Source: Perilla frutescens
Lineage: Eukaryota > Streptophyta > Magnoliopsida > Lamiales > Lamiaceae
Reading direction: 5' to 3'
Length of the DNA stretch: 64,000 bases
Assembly: GCA_026008535.1 (NCBI GenBank)
Contig: BRKX01000011.1
Coordinates: 22,406,001 to 22,470,000, forward strand
Translations under genes and position numbers: made by a program
In this document: piece by piece, positions 23,081 to 34,330 of the stretch
How the letters are laid out: each line of letters opens with the position of its first letter
Numbering within the stretch: position 1 is the first letter of the stretch
Notes under the pieces: model-generated
What the model saw: the letters and a program-made list of their open reading frames with translations, nothing else
The model's database searches: none
Told to the model about the DNA's origin: nothing

Positions 23081-26000
23081 ATGGAGCCTATGTACATGAA
23101 CATGCAATCATATCCGAATCAGAACGGTCAAATCCATTACAGGCCTCGTTGTTTCTCTGGAATGGAAGCTCAACCTTCAATGAATTACAGATGTTGGCCT
23201 TGGGGCGGCAACTATGGCTATGCTCCGCCTGGGGCGTACCATGGTTGTTGTAACCATGCTTATATCCCGCCCCATTGTGCGTGGGGGTCCCCGTCTTCTC
23301 ATGTTCCTCCGCATCATTGTGCCGGAAATTATCCACATTTTCCTGTTCAATTCATGCCTCCTCCACCTTACAATGTGGTGGAACATCCGAGATATGAGTA
23401 TGAAAAGAATGTGCCCGTAGAGCATCATTGCTGCGGGTGTTCCAATCATCCACTACATCAGAAAGAACAGAGAAATGTAAGGATTGAAGAGGAAGAACCT
23501 GAAATGGAAAGGAGGAAGAAGGATTCTCTGGTTCCTTTACAGTTCAAGAATTCGCCTTACCCAATTGTGTGGCTTCCACCTGAGTGCAAAGAGGGGGAAA
23601 AGGTGAAAAACACGGAGGGTAGGAAAGATGATTCCCGAGATGTGAAGGTGCATGAGAATGGAAAAATTGTGGAACAGCAGCCGGCTTTTTGGAACAGATG
23701 GCTTCCTCGTGATTTGAACCATGTGGTATCATCGAAGCAGAGGGGGGATGGGGAAGACAATTATCATAAAAATGATGATGGGAAGCCAAATATCCAATTT
23801 CCATTGTACTGGATACCTTATAAGCCTGATGATGCGGAACGAGAAAATCATAAGGTGAAGGATGTCGATGCAAAACGGAGCTTGGAATCAGAGAAGGGTT
23901 CTGATGGTGAGCACAACTTCCATGTGAATAGAGGAAATACTGGTGATCAAATGACTTCAAGGGTCAAAGACATACCAGTGAAGGAAGCTGAACAACATGT
24001 GGGAAAAGAGAGTTCCATAATCCAGGAAAAAGGAAGTGGTGCCTCTGTAAGAGATGGGACTGATAATGGTGATAAGAAAATTGATATTGTAGAGAAGGTA
24101 TCTCCCACAGAAGATTCCAAGAGAAAATCCTCGTCTCCGCCAAAATCATCCAAGCTACCTCCTGTCTGCCTGAGAGTTGATCCCTTGCCAAGGAAAAAGT
24201 CTGCGAAAGCAAAGCCACGGTCTCCAAGTCCTCCTGGTGACAAACAAAAGCTGGAGGTCAAGACCAATGGAGCGAGCAAAGTTCTTTCATCAGGCAATGA
24301 AGAAAAAGTTAAGGAAGGCAAGGAAGCGAAAACTATTGCAGTTGTCAATGGGAGTACTACACCAGAGAAATCTATGAATGTGAAAGTGGAAACTCCTGGG
24401 AAGGTCCCTGCCAAGACTCAGGATGATGTTCCAACAAAGCAAACAGAGGAAAGGCCAGAAGAGGAACATATGGCACAGAAACACACAGTAAAAGGACAAT
24501 CAGAAGATATCGTATCTGCTGGAGGGAAGAGTGAAGAATGGCTCGGGGATGAAGAAATGGAGACAAATGCAGTAAAGAAATGCAGAGAACTTTCTGAGGA
24601 GGAAGCTGCTGTCATTATCCAGTCAGCATATCGTTGCTTTGCTATCTGCAGGTGGGAACCTGTAAAGAAGTTGAAACAAATATCCGGAGTGCGGGAGCAG
24701 ATAGCTGATGTAAAGCGTCTCATTGAAGAGTTGGAGTTATCTTCTGATGTCCAAGGCCGAGCAAAGCAGAAAAACATTATTGCTGAAACAATAATGAGCC
24801 TTTTGCTAAAATTGGACACAATCCAGGTATGTAAACAACCACTTACAAATACTAAAATAGTGTTAAGTTTGTTTTATATGTTAGAACATTATATTCTCTC
24901 TCGTTGTCTTGGATCTTCGGTTCAACATCCGAGGCTCTTGGACTATTGGCTTCTAGAACCTCACATAGTCCATGGTTTTATTCTGGGACCGTCGATTGCA
25001 ACTTTATGTGCGTGGATACTTAAGTAAATGTTGTCAGTCAATTAGTACAACTAATGATTCTTAAACTTTATTTCCTCCTTTAGGGACTGCATCCAAGCAT
25101 CAGGGAGGTCAGAAAATCTGTGGTGAGAGAACTTGTGAGTCTTCAGGAAAAACTAGATACAGTAATGAATGAAAACCCTGAAAATTCACCAGGACAGGGG
25201 CCAATGATGAGGCGTGATCATGAAGATGCTTCGAACAAGGGTGAAGATGTTATGTCGTCTGAAAACGGCAATGAAATTAATCCAGTTGATTTACAGAACC
25301 AGATTGATGGAGGATCCAACTCTGAGAGCTCAGAACTCTCGAAGACAAATCTGATTGAAGAAGTAGCACAAGTGAAAATAGAGATGGAAGCTGCAGAAAG
25401 CTCTGTGGATGAAGGTGTTAAGACAGCAGAAGGCCCAACCGCTAAAGATGAAGATGAAAAGAGCAATGAAGTGCTTAAAAATAATGAGACCTCAATTGCC
25501 AATGTGGATCGTGAGCCTATCATATTCGGGCAGGGCTCTGAATTCTTATCTCTGAAAGACGACTCCTCAGCGAGGGTGACAGATTCAGCACCAACTGATC
25601 ATAACGCGCCACAAAGTGAATTGACTGAGCTGCCCCAAGGAGTACTTGATGATCTTGGTGCTGCAGAAGGCACAAATCATACAGCAGTTGAAGCAGATTC
25701 AAGCAAAGCTGATCAGTTAAAGCAGCTAGAGGAAGCATTGGTAGCATCAACTATTGTTCAGGAATCACATTATGAAATATCAAATAAAGAGAATCATGAG
25801 ACTAGGGAAGCTCACGAGGTATTGGATCTTCCACTTAATGGAGTTGAACTAGAGATGCAGGAAACTGAAATAGGAGGTTCTTTAGAGGATGATAAGACTG
25901 GAACAGAGGAGGAAGTAGATAGCGAAATTGGAGGTGAAAGATCTGAGCCTAATGAGTGTAGAGATCGACAACTGGATAACTTGATTGCTGACATGGTTGA

Positions 26001-26637
26001 GCCTTCTGAAGCGTCTGATGAAAGAGAACTTCCAATGGCTGGAATCTGCATTGGCACGGAGGCAACCTATGACGAATTACATGAAAACTCTGTGATAACA
26101 AATGCAATGATGGAAGGGCCACAAGAGTCCTGTACGGAGAAGGAAATGCCTAGACAGCTACTCGAGGAAGGTAATTCAGAGGGAACAGGTCTCATCAGTG
26201 AGCATGCAAATACTTGTGATGCAGTGGATATGGTTGGCGTAGAAAGGACAGCTGAAGAGATACAAAATGGTGGCAGAGTTTCAGAGGAGAGCCTACCTCA
26301 AATAACAGAAGCTGAGAGTGTAGTGGATCAAGATTGCAATACGGAGCACCCTCTGCCAAAACAAGCTGTCAAAAAGCAGCAGGGGTGGGAAGATGCAGCT
26401 GAACATGACAAGAATAGTGCAGTTCAGGTCTCACCGGCTGGAGATGATATAAGAGCAAGCAACCAAAAACTGATCGAGGAAAATGAGCAGTTGAGGGACA
26501 TGATGGAGAAACTAATAAAATCAGGCGAAGAGCAGCTGACGGCCATTTCGAGTCTTTCTGGAAGAGTGAAGGACTTGGAGAAGAGACTATCCAGGAAAAA
26601 GAAACTGAAGGTGAAACAATATAGAGCTACAAGATGA
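23081..26637 (+). CDS. BAG6: BAG family molecular chaperone regulator 6 (BAG6-like)
   Basis: Two coding exons, 23081-24826 and 25084-26637, joined in phase 0 across a GT-AG intron; the product is 1099 residues (Arabidopsis BAG6 is about 1040). Residues 1-120 are rich in Pro, Tyr, His and Cys. Repeated short motifs of the type PFPLYWIPY / SPYPIVWLPP follow, then a long charged low-complexity region. A calmodulin-binding IQ-like motif (about 508-530, AAVIIQSAYRC) runs directly into the BAG domain (about 530-610), which the intron splits. The C-terminal half is acidic and Glu/Ser-rich, ending in a coiled coil and a basic tail (about 1041-1099). BAG domains bind Hsp70; plant BAG6 is a calmodulin-binding co-chaperone linked to heat response, autophagy, cell death and fungal resistance. 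Oddity: the IQ motif has Cys where Gly is usual and lacks the second Arg. Confidence 0.93.
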
Positions 26638-26686
26638 GAAGCTTTTACCAAGCTTTCATGTATGTAGTGGCTAGTGTGTGTTGTGC

Positions 26687-26692
26687 AATAAA
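26687..26692 (+). terminator. polyadenylation signal AATAAA of the BAG6-like gene
   Basis: A canonical AATAAA lies 50 bp after the stop codon in GTGCAATAAAATACAAG. It is the first such hexamer downstream and a reasonable 3'-end signal. Confidence 0.5.
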
Positions 26693-27196
26693 ATACAAGT
26701 GTTATCAAAAACTTGATCAATGATCATTGTGTATTCTCTCTATATGATGCATTAAGTTTTTGCTCTTTTCACTCATCTTTTCTTCTGCTGATGAGGCTGA
26801 ATGATTTGTCGATGTAGTAGAGTTTCGTGATATTTTAAATAGGTTTTAATTCTTGTCATGCATGACTGCTTTATTTAAGATCATATGTAAAAACGTCATT
26901 TCTTCTTGGGCATTGATTTTTCATGGATCGCATATTATGTGATTTTTATTTTAGCAGCATATATTCTTCCCAAGAAAATCTCAAAAATAGCTCACATTTT
27001 AAGTGTAGCATTGAATAAACTTGTCACAACAATATTAGATTGTTAAATTCAAAGATATATAAAGAATTTGAAACTGAATCCCGCTCACCCTAATATTATA
27101 GCCCTCAACGAACTCACGCTCCACGCCAGTGAGGTGACAGCCCATTTCAACTTCCCTCCCTCTCTGTCTCTCAAATTTTCTTGGACTAATGCGGCG
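26693..27196. other. intergenic, upstream region of the C2 gene
   Basis: About 500 bp of AT-rich sequence between the BAG6-like gene and the C2 gene promoter; no repeat or gene seen. Confidence 0.6.
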
Positions 27197-27204
27197 TATA
27201 TATA
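27197..27204 (+). promoter_or_regulatory. TATA box of the C2-domain gene
   Basis: TATATATA in GGCGTATATATACAATAC, 71 bp upstream of the ATG at 27275, which leaves a leader of about 40 bp. Confidence 0.55.
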
Positions 27205-27274
27205 CAATACAATGGTAAGGGATGTATAGTTATATATAGCTAAGAAAGTTTTAGAGAGAGAATCAAGCGCAGAC

Positions 27275-28303
27275 ATGGAGAATCAGATTCTTGAGATCAA
27301 TCTAATCTCCGCCCAGGGTCTGAAGACACCTTCTTCTAACTTGCGCAAGATGCAAACTTACGCCCTCACCTGGGTCAACCCCGCCGCCAAACTCCGAACC
27401 CGAGTCGACTCACTCGGCGGCGAAAACCCTACCTGGAACGACAAGTTCCTCTTCCGCGTCTCTGACGACTTCATTTCAGGCGACACCTCCGCCGTCTCCG
27501 TCGAGATTTTCGCCGTCGGCTACATCAAAGACTTCCTCATCGGTACCGTGCGCTTCCTCCTCAGCACGTGCCTCACCACTCCAACCACGCCGCGCGCCGC
27601 CTCCGTTATCCAGAGATCAATTGGAATCCCGGCCTTCACCGCCGTGCAGATCCGCCGCCCCTCCGGCAGATTCCAAGGCGTTCTGAACATCGCCTCCGCG
27701 GTCTACTACTCCTCCGACTATCCGATTCTGGATAAGGTCTCGGCCGTCAGTTTCCGAGAATTGATGGAGAAGAAGGAGAGAGACTCGCGCAGGCTGCGGC
27801 GACTGAGCCGTGGCGGATCGCGGCGGAGCCAACATTCCTCCGAGTCGTGCGATTTCTCCGACGCTGACTCGACGACGTCGTCGTCCTCGTCGGCTTCGAC
27901 GGCGTTGAAGGAGTGGAACTGCGTCCGAGAAATGGCGGGAAAGATGAAAGGGGCTAAATCTAACGGTGGGGGACTGCTCTGCGGGCTGATGGTGGCGAGG
28001 AAGATCCCATCCTATCCGTCCGATCAAAATCTTGACACGTGGGGGGATTCTTTCGAAGGGATGCCGTCGATGGCGAAGAAGATTCCATCCTATCCGTCCG
28101 ATCAAAGTCTTGACACGTGGGAGAATTCTTTTGAAGGGAGGCCGTCGATGGCGAGGAAGATTCCATCGTATCCGTCGGATCAAAGTCTTGACACGTGGGA
28201 TGATTCTTTCGAAGGTAGGCCGTCGATGGCGAAGAAGATTCCATCATATCCGTCCGATCAAAATCTTGACACGTGGGAGGATTCTTTCGAAGGGAGTCCG
28301 TGA
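27275..28303 (+). CDS. C2-domain (CaLB/SRC2-like) protein with C-terminal 26-residue repeats
   Basis: Intronless, 342 residues. An N-terminal C2 domain (about 5-105) shows LEINLISAQGLK, MQTYALTWV, LRTRVDSLGGENPTWNDKF and IFAVGYIKDFLIGTV, the layout of the plant small C2 proteins related to SRC2 and to Arabidopsis At4g01200/At2g33320. C2 domains bind phospholipid membranes, often with calcium, but several acidic calcium ligands look absent here (for example Asn-Pro at the first loop), so calcium dependence is doubtful. A basic, Arg/Ser-rich linker (about 165-215) follows. The last 103 residues are four near-perfect 26-residue repeats with IPSYPSDQ, LDTW and SFEG. Codon third positions in the first half are strongly G/C, unlike the neighbours. 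Confidence 0.88.
   Translation: MENQILEINLISAQGLKTPSSNLRKMQTYALTWVNPAAKLRTRVDSLGGENPTWNDKFLFRVSDDFISGDTSAVSVEIFAVGYIKDFLIGTVRFLLSTCLTTPTTPRAASVIQRSIGIPAFTAVQIRRPSGRFQGVLNIASAVYYSSDYPILDKVSAVSFRELMEKKERDSRRLRRLSRGGSRRSQHSSESCDFSDADSTTSSSSSASTALKEWNCVREMAGKMKGAKSNGGGLLCGLMVARKIPSYPSDQNLDTWGDSFEGMPSMAKKIPSYPSDQSLDTWENSFEGRPSMARKIPSYPSDQSLDTWDDSFEGRPSMAKKIPSYPSDQNLDTWEDSFEGSP
27995..28300 (+). repeat. 78-bp coding tandem repeat, four copies
   Basis: Units start at about 27995, 28073, 28151 and 28229, exactly 78 bp apart; the last stops short of the stop codon. Each encodes (A)(R/K)KIPSYPSDQ(N/S)LDTW then a variable acidic residue and SFEG. Differences are mostly silent or Asn/Ser, Arg/Lys, so the repeats were duplicated recently or are kept similar. 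Confidence 0.9.
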
Positions 28304-28555
28304 TCGACGGTCCAGATTCGTTTCTGTTGAGAGTAGAAAATGACGGCTGTGATCATTTCGAATATCGGTTAGCCGTTAATTCCAGTGAGAGTATTGGCTC
28401 TTTATTTTTTCCCTCCTGTTAGTAATTTTTTGAAAAAGGAAATTTCTACGACTAATTCTTTTCCTTTTTTTTTTTTTTTTTTTCTGAAATTTTAGTTTCA
28501 AGTTTTTGTTTAGTTACTTTTTCTTCAATTGGCTGCAATTATCAATTAGCTGACT

Positions 28556-28561
28556 AATAAA
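28556..28561 (+). terminator. possible polyadenylation signal of the C2 gene
   Basis: AATAAA in GACTAATAAATAAG, about 250 bp after the stop codon, following a T-run at 28468-28483. It is the first AATAAA downstream. Confidence 0.35.
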
Positions 28562-31550
28562 TAAGAATTTTCTGTTACAATTCCTTGATGGAGCTGATTC
28601 TTCTTCTCTTTTTAAGTATGTTTGAGTTAATGAAAGTTTGAACTATTGATCATTTTGTGTGTTTTCTTCTTCTCTTTGTTTGAGTTAATCACATGCAAGT
28701 TTGAACTACTGATCGATCATTTTGTGCATTGTAATGTTTACGAAATCATATATCGGAATATAAAAATTTAAATAGCGAAAAATTACAATAAAAACGCCGA
28801 ACTACATTTGTATATAAATCTCTATGTATCATCAATTCAATCAGTGTAAATATGAGCAAAACTTTTAAATAGGAGTGATATAAATAGTGAACTTTTTTTT
28901 TTTTTTGAAAGAATATAAAGAGTGAACTTATCATCAATTAAAATTTTGAACAAAATCACGAAACGCTGTGCTGGAGTGCGAGTGATCTCCATAACTAGTT
29001 TTTGATAGTCGACGAGTAATTATAATAAATGGATTAAAAGGAAAAAAGAAAGAAAATAAAAGGTAGTTTCTTATTATGACTGTTTTTATTGGTTAACAAG
29101 TGAGAGTCACAATCACACAAGACATGAACTGCCAAACACGGTCCTGTGGGCATGGCCAAAATTGTACAGTGAAATGTCAAATCTGCCCCCAAATAATGCT
29201 GTCTTCCACTTGTAATTCCTAGTCCACGTTTGGTTGGTTGTCTGCTGATAGCTATGGCGTTTAGGTGATCCACAATTTTACTTGATGTTATTGATAGTCA
29301 TGTTGAAAAACTATACAACTAATTTTTTATTTTATTTTATTTTATTTTCTTAAAACAATCTGTTTACGAGATTATTAGGCTTAAAATAGTTTAATCAACT
29401 TCGCAGATTAGGAAAATTCTATGCATAATGTCCATGTAGTGGACTTGTCAAGCATCCACTCGATTTTGAAATACTTGTTAAGTCAAGATGTAAACTTTAC
29501 TCGAGCACTGCGTAGAATTTTCATTTACAGACCAAATTCATATTTAAAAGTGCTTCATATAAAACTCATAAAATTTGCATATTGTTTAGGACATCATTTG
29601 AAGATAACTTGGTGTGTTAATGACTCCTACCGACTACGCGGGTGATGCTTGATTTTTATCTTAACTTTTCTGGTAAAATAATTTATTTTTAGGATTAATT
29701 CAGGTGAAATACCTTGAATATTTGAACCTAAAAAGAAACTGGTATTTAAAGATTGATATTCGTAATTTTAATAAATTTTGTTTCGCTTTAAAAAAAAGGG
29801 ATTTTAAATATGATACATCATGAAAGATGAGGGGTTCACGGCTACATTTATCCCGCACATGACCGGTCGTTCTCCAATATTAGTTAAACCAAATTTTAGA
29901 TGTCTATAATTTTATTTTATTTTTTAAAAGGTAATCCCTAGCTCAAACGATCCTTCATTTAACCCTATTAACACTTTCAAAACCCAAAATTAGTGAATAA
30001 GGTGGATTCAAATTCGGATCCAAAATCATATTTAATAACATGTTTTATAATTTTGTTGATATGTGGTTGTGTTTGGATTCAAATTTTGACTCGTCTTATG
30101 GATTTTGATTGGTAAGATGATCAACTTGTGGGAATCCATCTAAAGGGTCAAAATTTATAACGTGGATCAAAATTCAAATTCAATGTCACATTTCTAATTT
30201 GTTAGTGTTTGATTGTGTTTAAATTTAAATCTTAACCCGTTTTACGGATTTTGACCCTATATACAGTCTCACACAAGACGAGACTTTCTGCATATGCACA
30301 CATTTATCATACATCTTAAATCGAATCCCATGAAAAATAAAACTGTCTTTCTTCAAACTGATAAATGTTTTTTTTTTTAAGAATAAAGGGTCATCTGTTG
30401 TGTGTCTATATTTTCAAAATAGTTATAATTTTTTTCTCATCCACATAACAAAATATATTGTTGAAAGATTCGAAACAACAAAGTCTTGAATTTTATGTCA
30501 CTCTCCATGCTTCTGTCTATGGAGACATTGCCATAAATATTTGTAAGAGATATGGTGTGATAGTTATACTTACTATTCATATAATAGAGATTAAAAAATA
30601 ATATCATACATTTTATGATACTATTTTATTAAATAAAATTCTGAATCGGTACACACAAAAACACACACCACGTAATTTAGGGTATGAATTTAGCCTCAAC
30701 ACATTAGGCCTTTGGATGAATTAATAATCATTAATTCCTCAAGAAATTAAAATGAAAAATATATTAATGTTCCACACCTAATGCATTATTTCCTCCCATG
30801 TATTTCATATTTCCACATTAATATATTCAACTCTATACCACGTGTTTAAATATTGCATACAAAATTCTATTGAAATGTGGGAATAAGTATGCTCAATATA
30901 TGAATACAAACCTAAACCTACGAACCTACGAAGTAATAATTAATTAATTAATTAAATGTACATACGTACATATATAACTTTGAAGTTTCAAACCTACTCA
31001 AAAGCACTTCTTTAATTTTCGTAATTATTCAATATCGTATATTCACATATATAGCTATATTTTGAGTTTAATGTTGATTTGAATTTGGGGTGATTAGAGT
31101 ATAAATGTATAATTTTCAAACAGTAGATTGGGCCAATGTTTGAAAATTAGATGACAAATAACTGCAATTAATACATATAGAAATATTATGAATTAAAAAA
31201 TTATGGCAAATCGTACATAAAATAATGGCAACGACCTTTCATATACAATAACAAATTAAAAAAGGAAAATGTTTGTCGCAAGCTGACAATAAATTACGGT
31301 GGAAAAGAATGTAAGTTTATTTTTTTTTAATGTGAATGTTGAATAGCTTATTGAAGAGGGAATTGTTACTGGTTTAATTTGTATCGATAACTACTGAATT
31401 AGGCAACTTATTTTAATATTTATTAATTATGCTACTTTAATGCTGTACCCTAGATCAATACGCTGTCGATCCATTTTTATTTATTAGTTTCCTTATCATA
31501 AAATTGAAACTAAAATTGTACCAGCATCAACACCGACACCACTATATTCT
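28562..31550. other. intergenic, AT-rich, with an imperfect tandem duplication
   Basis: No gene supported. At about 30003-30110 and 30173-30252 there are two diverged copies of a segment containing GGATTCAAATT... GGTTGTGTTTGGATTCAAAT... TTATGGATTTTGA. ATTAATTAATTA lies at about 30938-30953. Reading frames are short and lack any family feature. Confidence 0.5.
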
Positions 31551-31551
31551 A

Positions 31552-31647
31552 GGAGCAACTCCAATATATAATACTAATTTAGTGCAAATTCTGCACCCAA
31601 TATTTTTAGCGCCATGTTTTTCATCAACTAATTCAATCATTTTACAT

Positions 31648-31700
<53 letters not shown>

Positions 31701-32068
31701 CGTATGATTTAAATTGCCGCTTGATAATTTAGTACTTTTTAAAATGATAATTATTCAAAATTAATAACTATTAATTATATAATATTTCAAAAAATATTTG
31801 TGATATAATTTATTTATTTATTGAGATCATTTATCAATTAAATGTATTAGATAACTCATTTAATGTTTATTTTAATTAATAAATAGTGTATTAGATTATG
31901 TATGATCCATCAATACCAATTTGATGCATGACCAAATTATGATCTAAATTTGGGGCATGATTTGATGTTGCACTAATTTGAGATATAATTTGGAATCAAA
32001 TATGGAATATGATTGGAGTGAAAATTTGCACAAAATTAATGTTTCGGTTCCGTGTTGGAGTTGCTTTA
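31552..32068. mobile_element. MITE with AGCAACTCCAA terminal inverted repeats
   Basis: AGCAACTCCAA at 31554-31564 is mirrored by TTGGAGTTGCT at 32055-32065. Just inside the left end TTTAGTGCAAATTCTGCACC echoes the GGTGCAAA motifs of the elements at 826 and 13688, and the AT-rich core resembles the 6.4- and 13.3-kb copies in inverted orientation. It contains a (TA)n run. No transposase. Confidence 0.65.
31651..31696. repeat. (AT)n microsatellite
   Basis: About 23 uninterrupted AT units inside the MITE. Confidence 0.95.
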
Positions 32069-32077
32069 AATTTCTAT

Positions 32078-32200
32078 TATTTTTTTATTTTTTTTACTCA
32101 GACACCCGATTTAATTGTATTGAGAAGATTCAAATTTGTGATCTTAACTTGATCTCCAAATAACCTTACTTCACCACTAGACCATCAGTTTGGGGTGAAA
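32078..32200 (-). mobile_element. tRNA-derived SINE, minus strand
   Basis: Read on the minus strand: GATGGTCTAGTGGTGAAGTA fits the polymerase III A box (TGGTCTAGTGG), and about 35 nt later AAATTTGAATC is a decayed B box. The 3' end GGGTGTCTGAGTAAAAAAAA matches the 3' end of the element at 45.6-45.75 kb. It is inserted just beside the MITE end. Confidence 0.65.
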
Positions 32201-33556
32201 GATTCAACGGTGCCAATACTTTTGCACTTCGACCCCTCGCTCGGTGGGGGCATTCCCTCCGCCCCCACTACCCACATGTGTGTGTTTTCAAAGAGGCTCA
32301 ATGGAGCTTATCTATTGAAGGAAAATGCTTTTCGGATAACAAGTAACGGATCAAAGCTTTTATTCCAACATTATATATGAAATTAAATGTTGGGGAGGCA
32401 AAGAAAATAACCGAATTTGTATTTTATGTTGTAGTACTATTGTTTTATTTATTTTGTGATTTGAGTTAATTAATTACTTATGTACAATTGTAAAATAATA
32501 ATATGAGCTAGGCTTAATTAAGAAAAACAAATGATAGCACAACTATATATTGCGTAGGATTGAAAATCAAAGGAGCAATTACTTGTTCGTTCAAGCTCCA
32601 TTTTATGTGATAAACATAATAAAACAACTTAACTGTATGTTTTACATTTGAGAAGATACGGAACTTAATTGATTGAAATTATATAAACTAAATTCGAATT
32701 TAATACGTTACTTTTTGTTTCGTGAACTCGCCAATAACATAAAATAACAATAAATTTCTATCACCAATCAATTTATAAGTTCATTTCAATATGTAATTCA
32801 TTTCCTATACCAATCATTAATCGTCAATGGCGGCAAAGTATATTCCAAAATTAAATTTGGGGGAAGGAAAACATGATGAAATTCATTTTCTTCAATACGT
32901 CCCTTCCCCCCTTTTCTCTTTGATTTTTCCTATTTAATTTTAAGATTGGAGTCTCTATAAATATTTTCTAAAAATTTAACCAAATAGTCTCTAAGGTAGG
33001 TAATATATTACATTGGGAAGTAAACTATCTATTTTGCAGGCACCTTAAATAGATTGTTGTCAAAGTATTCAAATTCTGTCTTATTTTATTATCAAAGCAT
33101 GAACACCAATCAAGCATTAGAACTTAAAAGAACAAACACTTCCAAATTCGAGATTAAATCCTCTAATCCACATTGCATGTCTCACTATTATGTCCCACTA
33201 TTAAATTTAATATTTTAAAAATATTTATTATAAAAATATAATTTATTATAATATAACGAATCATAATAAACATTTATTGCTAAAAATTAAAATTTAAAAA
33301 AATTATATGCCATAATTTTGGAATAATCAACTATATTAATCAATTATATTAACTAAAAAACCAAAACAATTATTAAAAAAATATAAATCCTAATTGGGTG
33401 GAATGAACCATAAGTATTGAATTGATTATAAAATTAAACTAAATCAAAACAAATTGAAATTGAAGAAAAAACATAGATGAGAATCTAATAAAATTGAAAA
33501 TGTAATACGAAATGGGATAGAAGATTTTATTTGTCCAAATTTATTTGTTATGTTAA
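32201..33556. other. intergenic, AT-rich, no gene seen
   Basis: A short GC-richer island at about 32220-32280 (CCCCTCGCTCGGTGGGGG) stands out. Otherwise there is AT-rich DNA without recognisable content. Confidence 0.5.
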
Positions 33557-33569
33557 CTAGTATCTTACC

Positions 33570-33584
33570 CGTGCGTTGCACGGT
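33570..33584 (-). other. Helitron 3' terminal hairpin
   Basis: CCGTGC-GTT-GCACGG (6-bp stem, 3-nt loop) just inside the CTAG terminus. In Helitrons this hairpin acts as the 3' stop signal for rolling-circle transposition. A second, imperfect GGTGC-GTT-GCAC copy follows at about 33606-33618. Confidence 0.8.
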
Positions 33585-33899
33585 GACAGTGAATTGTAAT
33601 CTCACCGGTGCGTTGCACGAAAAGAAAATTAGTTAAATTTAATATTATATTATATTTTAATGTAATTTAAGTAATATTTGTATTTAAATTGTTATAAAAT
33701 TTATAAAATATTAGCATAATTATTAATTCAATCCACATAATTATTAACACAATTTTTATATGACATATATATATATATATGATAAATAGTTATTTAGTTG
33801 TTAACATTTTATACTAATATTAATTCATCATTAAATTATATACACTTTATAAGCATAAATTATGAAAAATATAAGTAAATAATAAATTAAAAATAATGT

Positions 33900-34105
33900 C
33901 TTAAGTTTACAAATTTTGAAATATACTTCTCTATACACAACATTTGTAGTGGTATTTGTATCATTATCATCAAGTAAGAATCCACCACGACTTGTAACTC
34001 TTGAAACAACAACATACAATTGGTCATGAGTGAAAACTGATTTATGCAACAATAAACCAACGTGAAAGAGTGATTGTCATTGCATATGAGGTTTAAATAG
34101 ATTTT
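33900..34105 (-). pseudogene. Helitron PIF1-type helicase C-terminal remnant
   Basis: The minus-strand frame reads HKSVFTHDQLYVVVSRVTSR then, after a few residues, TTTNVVYREV. This is the typical end of plant Helitron helicases (helicase motif VI, HGQLYVALSRV). Just upstream AMTI is followed directly by LFHVGLLL: the SQGQT motif normally between them is deleted and the frame shifted. The Rep domain and the other helicase motifs are not recognisable in the rest of the element. Confidence 0.75.
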
Positions 34106-34121
34106 AAATTGGTTGGTTATT

Positions 34122-34330
34122 CTAGTACACCACCCATGCTACGCACAGAAAGATTTACATAATATATATTATAATATTTATTAAATTTAACATTATATTA
34201 TCATTTAATATGATTATTATCAATATTCATATTTAAATTGGACTAAAATTTGGAAAATATTAATATAATTATCACAAAATTAACACATAATTCATACAAT
34301 TTTTATATGACAGATTTAACATTTAATATA
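34122..34330 (-). repeat. second copy of the Helitron 3' region
   Basis: CTAGTACACCACCCATGCTA followed by CGCACAG and an AT-rich tract aligns with 33557-33766 (both share TTAAATTTAA(T/C)ATTATATTAT and CAATTTTTATATGACA). It looks like an older or nested Helitron 3' end, though the base after CTAG on the minus strand is A rather than the expected T. Confidence 0.5.

Noticed and set aside
23088..24819. Several long antisense frames opposite the BAG6-like gene
   Set aside because: Shadows of the strongly biased coding strand; none has a family feature.
27617..28247. Antisense frames of 95-188 codons opposite the C2 gene
   Set aside because: They reflect high third-position GC and the 78-bp repeat of the real gene.
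27995..28303. Regular repeats as a CRISPR array
   Set aside because: Eukaryotic coding sequence, repeats contiguous without unique spacers and in frame.
34122..34125. Second CTAG as the true 3' end of the large Helitron
   Set aside because: The base following on the minus strand is A, the hairpin is imperfect, and the helicase end lies beyond it. The CTAG at 33557 with a perfect hairpin and T flank fits better.
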